From Thermoanaerobacterium sp. (GTDB taxonomy: Bacteria > Bacillota > Thermoanaerobacteria > Thermoanaerobacterales > Thermoanaerobacteraceae), in NCBI GenBank assembly GCA_029960905.1, contig JASBVU010000018.1, forward strand, positions 1 to 12,252: a stretch of 12,252 bases of DNA. Reading direction: 5' to 3'. Positions within the stretch are counted from its first letter, which is position 1; every line of letters begins with the position of its first letter. Positions 8,013-12,252 of the stretch are shown here, one piece after another. The notes beneath the pieces were generated by a model that saw only the letters and a list, made by a program, of their open reading frames with translations, was not told the origin of the DNA and made no database searches. Both the position numbers and the translations under genes were made by a program.

Positions 8013-10553
8013 TCTGGACGTTCTGTTATCGTAGTTGGACCAGAACTAAAACTTTATCAATGTGGACTACCTAAAGAGATGGCTCTTGAGCTTTTCAAGC
8101 CTTTTGTAATGAAAAGGCTTGTTGACAAAGGAATAGCACAGCATATAAAAAGTGCAAAGAGAATGGTGGAAAAAGTGCGCCCAGAGGTTTGGGATGTATT
8201 AGAAGATGTAATCAAAGAGCATCCAGTTCTTTTAAACAGGGCACCTACATTGCACCGTTTAGGCATTCAAGCATTTGAACCTGTGTTGGTAGAAGGCAGG
8301 GCTATAAAGCTGCATCCTCTGGTATGTACGGCTTATAATGCTGACTTTGATGGTGACCAGATGGCTGTTCACGTTCCATTGACTGTGGAGGCACAGGCAG
8401 AAGCGAGATTTTTGATGTTGGCTGCTAACAATATTTTAAAGCCACAGGATGGAAAGCCTGTTATGACGCCTACTCAGGATATGGTTCTCGGGTGCTATTA
8501 TCTGACAGGCGATGAAGATGGCGTCTTAGGTGAAGGCAGGCTATTTAAAGACTACGAAGAAGCTCTTATGGCGTATCAATTAGGTCAAATAAACATTCAT
8601 GCTAAGATAAAAGTAAGAATGAAGAGAGAGGTAAATGGCGAGATTAAAACTAAAGTTATTGAGACAACTATAGGAAAGCTTATATTTAATTCAGCCATTC
8701 CTCAAGATTTAGGCTTTGTAGACAGGACAAATCCTGATACTATGTTTGACCTGGAGGTATCTACTTTAGTTGATAAGTCGAAATTAGGCAAGATATTAGA
8801 CAGAGTATACAGAGTGCATGGACCTACAAAAACTGCCGAAACCTTGGACAAAATAAAGGCTTTAGGCTACCAATATTCTACTAAAGCTGCATTGACTGTC
8901 AGTGTTTCTGATATGGTAATACCTGAAGAGAAGAAGACCCTCTTAAATGAAGCTGACGAAGCAGTTAAGAAAATAGATGCTCAATTTAGGCGTGGTCTTA
9001 TTTCAGAGGAAGAAAGGTACGAAAGCGTCATTAGAACGTGGAACATGACGACCGAAAAAGTAAGTGACGCTCTTATGGCTAATCTTGATAGATTTAATCC
9101 AATATTCATGATGGCACATTCAGGCGCTAGGGGCAGTAAAAACCAGATAAAGCAGCTAGCGGGTATGAGAGGATTGATGGCTAACCCTGCAGGTAGGATA
9201 ATTGAGCTTCCTATAAGGTCTAATTTCAGAGAAGGACTTAACGTCTTGGAATTCTTCATTTCCACACACGGTGCCAGAAAGGGCTTAGCTGATACAGCTT
9301 TAAGAACTGCTGACTCAGGTTATTTAACCCGTAGGCTTGTAGATGTAAGTCAGGATGTAATAATTAGGGAAGATGATTGTGGCACAGATGAAGGAATCTA
9401 CGTAAGCGAGATTAAAGAAGGCAATGAAGTAATAGAAAAGCTTGCTGACAGATTAAGCGGAAGAGTATCATTAGAGGACATAAAAGATCCTACTACAGGC
9501 GAAGTAATAGTAAAGAAAAATACGATGATTTCTGAAGAAGATGCAGAGAAGATTGAAGAGTTAGGCATCAAAAAAGTCAAGATAAGATCGCTTTTGACGT
9601 GCAAATCAAAGCATGGCGTCTGCAGGATGTGCTACGGAAGAAACTTGGCTACTGGTTCGCAAGTTGAGATTGGTGAGGCTGTCGGCATAATTGCGGCCCA
9701 GGCTATAGGAGAACCTGGTACACAGCTTACAATGAGGACTTTCCATACCGGTGGTGTTGCTGGTGCTGATATAACACAAGGTTTGCCGAGGGTTGAAGAG
9801 CTGTTTGAAGCGAGAAAGCCAAAAGGATTAGCTGTCATATCTGAGATACCAGGCATTGTCAAGATAAATGAAACCAAAAAGAAGAGAGAAGTTGTAATAA
9901 CAGATAATGAAAATAATATTTCAAAGACATACCTTATACCTTACGGTTCAAGGCTTAAAGTTCAAGATGGCCAGTACATCGAAGCAGGTGATGAGCTTAC
10001 GGAAGGGTCTGTAAATCCGCATGACATATTGAAGATAAAAGGACTGTTTGCGGTTCAGACGTATTTGCTGCAGGAAGTTCAAAAAGTGTACAGACTACAA
10101 GGTGTTGAAATAAACGACAAACACATCGAGGTAATAATACGTCAAATGATGAGGAAGATTAAGATTGAAGATTCTGGAGATACATCAATGATGCCTGGCG
10201 AATTGGTAGATATGTTTACCTTTGAAGAAGAAAATAGAAAAGCCGAAGAGAAAGGTTTAAGGCCAGCTTCAGGTACGAGAGCGCTTTTAGGAACTACAAA
10301 AGCTGCACTTGCTACAGATTCATTCTTATCTGCCGCATCATTCCAAGAGACAACCAGAGTTTTGACTGATGCAGCCATAAAAGGAAAGGTTGATCCTTTG
10401 ATAGGTCTTAAGGAAAATGTCATAATTGGTAAACTGATTCCAGCAGGAACGGGTTTGTCAAGGTACAGAAACATTGTCGTTAAGACTGCAGGTCAATCAG
10501 AAAATGAAGGAAATGGTGCTGAAAGTGATAATGTGGAGGCAAATGTAAAATAA
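7995..10553 (+). CDS. rpoC: RNA polymerase subunit beta', C-terminal fragment (catalytic part)
   Basis: This is the main part of RpoC in the frame after the break; the coordinates start at the first possible start codon (TTG 7995), but it has no good ribosome binding site and almost certainly continues the upstream fragment. The frame is open back to about 7953. It contains the catalytic Mg2+ site NADFDGD (8337-8357), the bridge-helix region [20 protein letters not shown], and the second zinc site (Cys codons at 9378, 9600, 9621 and 9630; CGTDEG and [11 protein letters not shown]). The trigger loop [19 protein letters not shown] (about 9710-9765) and the conserved C-terminal [14 protein letters not shown] are also present. 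All catalytic residues are intact, which argues that the gene is functional in the living cell. It ends with TAA at 10551-10553. Confidence 0.92.
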
Positions 10554-10562
10554 TATCTATTG

Positions 10563-10591
10563 TTGACAGAGATTGACCTTAATGATAAAAT
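10563..10591 (+). promoter_or_regulatory. Sigma-A-type promoter for rplGB-rpsL-rpsG-fusA
   Basis: TTGACA (10563-10568), 17-nt spacer ending TGA, and TAAAAT (10586-10591): the same extended -10 layout as the two promoters upstream of rplJ and rpoB. The predicted start near 10598 gives a leader of about 40 nt. No terminator is visible between rpoC and this promoter, so it would add to read-through from rpoBC. Confidence 0.78.
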
Positions 10592-10637
10592 ATTTAAGTG
10601 TGTTAAAAACTACTTCCATGTAGGGAGGAAGAACTTA

Positions 10638-10883
10638 ATGAGTTCAAGTAAAAGCAGTTCTTCTAAAATGGTGATAGGGGCGAAGCAGACATTTAAAGCC
10701 GTTACAAATGATAAAGCTGCTAAAGTATATATTGCTCGGGATGCTGAAGAACATGTAACTAAAAAAATCATTGATGCTTGTAATTCAAAGTCTATCGAAA
10801 TAGTTTATATAGACACAATGAGTGAATTAGGTGATATGTGCGGCATTGATGTTGGAGCAGCCACTGCTGCTGAATTAAAGTAA
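10638..10883 (+). CDS. rplGB: L7Ae-family ribosomal/K-turn RNA-binding protein (YbxF-like)
   Basis: An 81-residue protein of the L7Ae/L30e/S12e/Gadd45 fold, matching the B. subtilis YbxF (RplGB) gene by position between rpoC and rpsL. Visible family features are VIGAKQTFKAVTNDKAAKVYIARDAEEHV in the N-terminal half and a Gly-Val-Ala-Ala rich C-terminus (CGIDVGAATAAEL). YbxF-type proteins bind kink-turn RNA and associate with the ribosome; the in vivo role is not well settled. The N-terminus is unusually serine-rich (MSSSKSSSSK). The frame is open to TTG 10560, but GGGAGGA (10624-10630) spaces correctly to ATG 10638, and the earlier residues overlap the promoter and are not family-like. A strong hairpin separates it from rpsL. 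Confidence 0.9.
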   Translation: MSSSKSSSSKMVIGAKQTFKAVTNDKAAKVYIARDAEEHVTKKIIDACNSKSIEIVYIDTMSELGDMCGIDVGAATAAELK

Positions 10884-10891
10884 GAGCAATT

Positions 10892-10921
10892 AGATTTATC
10901 CCCTGAATAGGGGATAAATCT
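10892..10921 (+). other. Perfect 12-bp inverted repeat between rplGB and rpsL
   Basis: AGATTTATCCCC (10892-10903), loop TGAATA, GGGGATAAATCT (10910-10921). The stem is perfect, but what follows is TCTAAAAATTGG rather than a T-run, so it is not a convincing intrinsic terminator. It ends 13 nt before the rpsL Shine-Dalgarno. Plausible roles are a transcript stability or processing stem, partial attenuation, or a protein-binding site. No kink-turn internal loop is present, so it is not an obvious L7Ae target. Confidence 0.75.
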
Positions 10922-10947
10922 TCTAAAAATTGGAAGGAGGTGGAAGG

Positions 10948-11319
10948 ATGCCGACGATCAATCAATTAGTAAGAGAAGGGAGAAAGAAAGTTAAATATAA
11001 ATCCGCATCCCCGGCATTAAAAGGTAATCCTCAAAAGAGGGGTGTTTGCACAGTTGTTAAAACTACAACACCAAAGAAGCCAAACTCTGCTTTAAGAAAG
11101 ATAGCAAGGGTAAGACTTGTCAATAACACTGAAGTTACTGCATATATCCCGGGTATTGGTCATAATCTTCAAGAGCACTCTGTTGTACTTATAAGAGGTG
11201 GAAGGGTAAAAGATCTACCTGGTGTTAGATACAAAATTATAAGAGGAACGCTTGATGCAGCTGGAGTTGCAAACAGAAAACAAGCTCGCTCACAATACGG
11301 TGCTAAAAAACCTAAATGA
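10948..11319 (+). CDS. rpsL: 30S ribosomal protein S12
   Basis: S12 lies at the decoding centre and monitors codon-anticodon pairing. The 123-residue product starts [14 protein letters not shown] and contains [18 protein letters not shown], with Lys43/Lys44 (counting Met), the classical streptomycin-resistance site, unchanged. It also carries [18 protein letters not shown], with the second resistance-associated lysine and the aspartate that RimO methylthiolates in many bacteria. It ends QYGAKKPK. The frame is open to 10930, but AAGGAGGT (10934-10941) positions ATG 10948. rpsG follows after 15 nt, the usual str-operon order. Confidence 0.98.
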   Translation: MPTINQLVREGRKKVKYKSASPALKGNPQKRGVCTVVKTTTPKKPNSALRKIARVRLVNNTEVTAYIPGIGHNLQEHSVVLIRGGRVKDLPGVRYKIIRGTLDAAGVANRKQARSQYGAKKPK

Positions 11320-11334
11320 TAGGAGGGATAGTGA

Positions 11335-11805
<471 letters not shown>

Positions 11806-11853
11806 TATTGGTTATGGTAGTGTGTATTATATGGGCAGGAAAGGAGGATATAA

Positions 11854-12252
11854 ATGCCTAGAGATTACAGCTTAGATAAAGTTAGGAATATTGGAATAAT
11901 GGCGCATATAGATGCTGGCAAAACTACTACTACCGAAAGGATACTGTTTTATACAGGAAAAGTCCATAAAATAGGTGAAGTGCATGAAGGAAATGCTACA
12001 ATGGACTGGATGGAACAAGAGCAGGAAAGAGGTATCACAATAACTTCTGCTGCTACAACATGTTATTGGAAAGATCACAAGATAAATATAATAGATACGC
12101 CGGGACACGTGGACTTTACAGTTGAGGTAGAGCGCTCTTTAAGAGTGTTAGATGGTGCAGTTGCAGTCTTTTGCGCAAAGGGCGGCGTTGAGCCACAATC
12201 AGAGACAGTTTGGAGACAGGCTGATAAATACAGAGTTCCAAGATTGGCTTAC
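11854..12252 (+). CDS. fusA: Elongation factor G, N-terminal part (cut off by window edge)
   Basis: EF-G is the GTPase that drives ribosomal translocation and, with RRF, ribosome recycling. The first 133 residues are visible, with no stop before the window edge. They start [20 protein letters not shown] and contain the G1 P-loop ([15 protein letters not shown]), the switch I/G2 segment ([14 protein letters not shown]) and G3 ([19 protein letters not shown]). The sequence continues into the [20 protein letters not shown] region. ATG 11854 is preceded by AAGGAGGA (11841-11848). The early GTPase motifs rule out other translational GTPases less well matched to the E-R-G-I-T-I-T pattern and the str-operon context. 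It is expected to be followed by tuf outside the window. Confidence 0.97.
   Translation, partial: MPRDYSLDKVRNIGIMAHIDAGKTTTTERILFYTGKVHKIGEVHEGNATMDWMEQEQERGITITSAATTCYWKDHKINIIDTPGHVDFTVEVERSLRVLDGAVAVFCAKGGVEPQSETVWRQADKYRVPRLAY

Noticed and set aside
10560..10637. Upstream TTG start extending the L7Ae-like protein by 26 residues
   Set aside because: The extension lies over the promoter, has no ribosome binding site and is not family-like; ATG 10638 has a proper Shine-Dalgarno.
10892..10921. Kink-turn target for the adjacent L7Ae-like protein
   Set aside because: The stem is fully paired with no three-nucleotide bulge or tandem G-A pairs, so it lacks the kink-turn signature.

Overview
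The window is an AT-rich stretch of bacterial core chromosome. It carries the classic transcription/translation supercluster secE-nusG-rplK-rplA-rplJ-rplL-rpoB-rpoC-rplGB(L7Ae-like)-rpsL-rpsG-fusA, all on the + strand. Three things point to a low-GC Gram-positive of the class Clostridia: the gene order, with an L7Ae-like gene between rpoC and rpsL as in Firmicutes; the strong AGGAGG-type ribosome binding sites; and the acidic C-terminal tail on RpoB. From remembered protein sequence character it is close to Thermoanaerobacterium/Thermoanaerobacter. That genus-level guess is inference.

Layout. Positions 1-134 hold the end of secE (preprotein translocase). Positions 162-692 hold nusG, followed closely by rplK (L11) and rplA (L1). 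A consensus promoter at 1898-1926 and an L10-type leader with an intrinsic attenuator (1949-2038) precede rplJ (L10) and rplL (L7/L12). An intrinsic terminator (3015-3043) closes this unit. A second consensus promoter (3064-3092) and a leader of about 170 nt precede rpoB and rpoC (RNA polymerase beta and beta'). A third consensus promoter (10563-10591), just after the rpoC stop, can drive rplGB, rpsL (S12), rpsG (S7) and fusA (EF-G). fusA runs off the right edge. No stretch over 300 bases lacks a gene; the longest gap is 2991-3271.

The genes supply the machinery of gene expression: RNA polymerase core, the elongation factor NusG, the ribosomal L11/L1/L10/L12 stalk components, 30S proteins S12 and S7, and the translocase EF-G. 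Three near-identical strong promoters plus the L10 attenuator suggest that stalk proteins, polymerase and the str genes are set separately within one cluster.

The main anomaly is in rpoC. The reading frame breaks at about 7945-8012, exactly in the nearly invariant switch-2 segment. Against the family spacing the DNA is 13 bases short, apparently through several small scattered losses. I think a local sequence or assembly error is most likely, because rpoC is essential and the rest of it is intact. I see no mobile element, CRISPR array, tRNA or defence system. Beyond the rpoC break, the interesting material is regulatory: hairpins placed at ribosome binding sites and in leaders.
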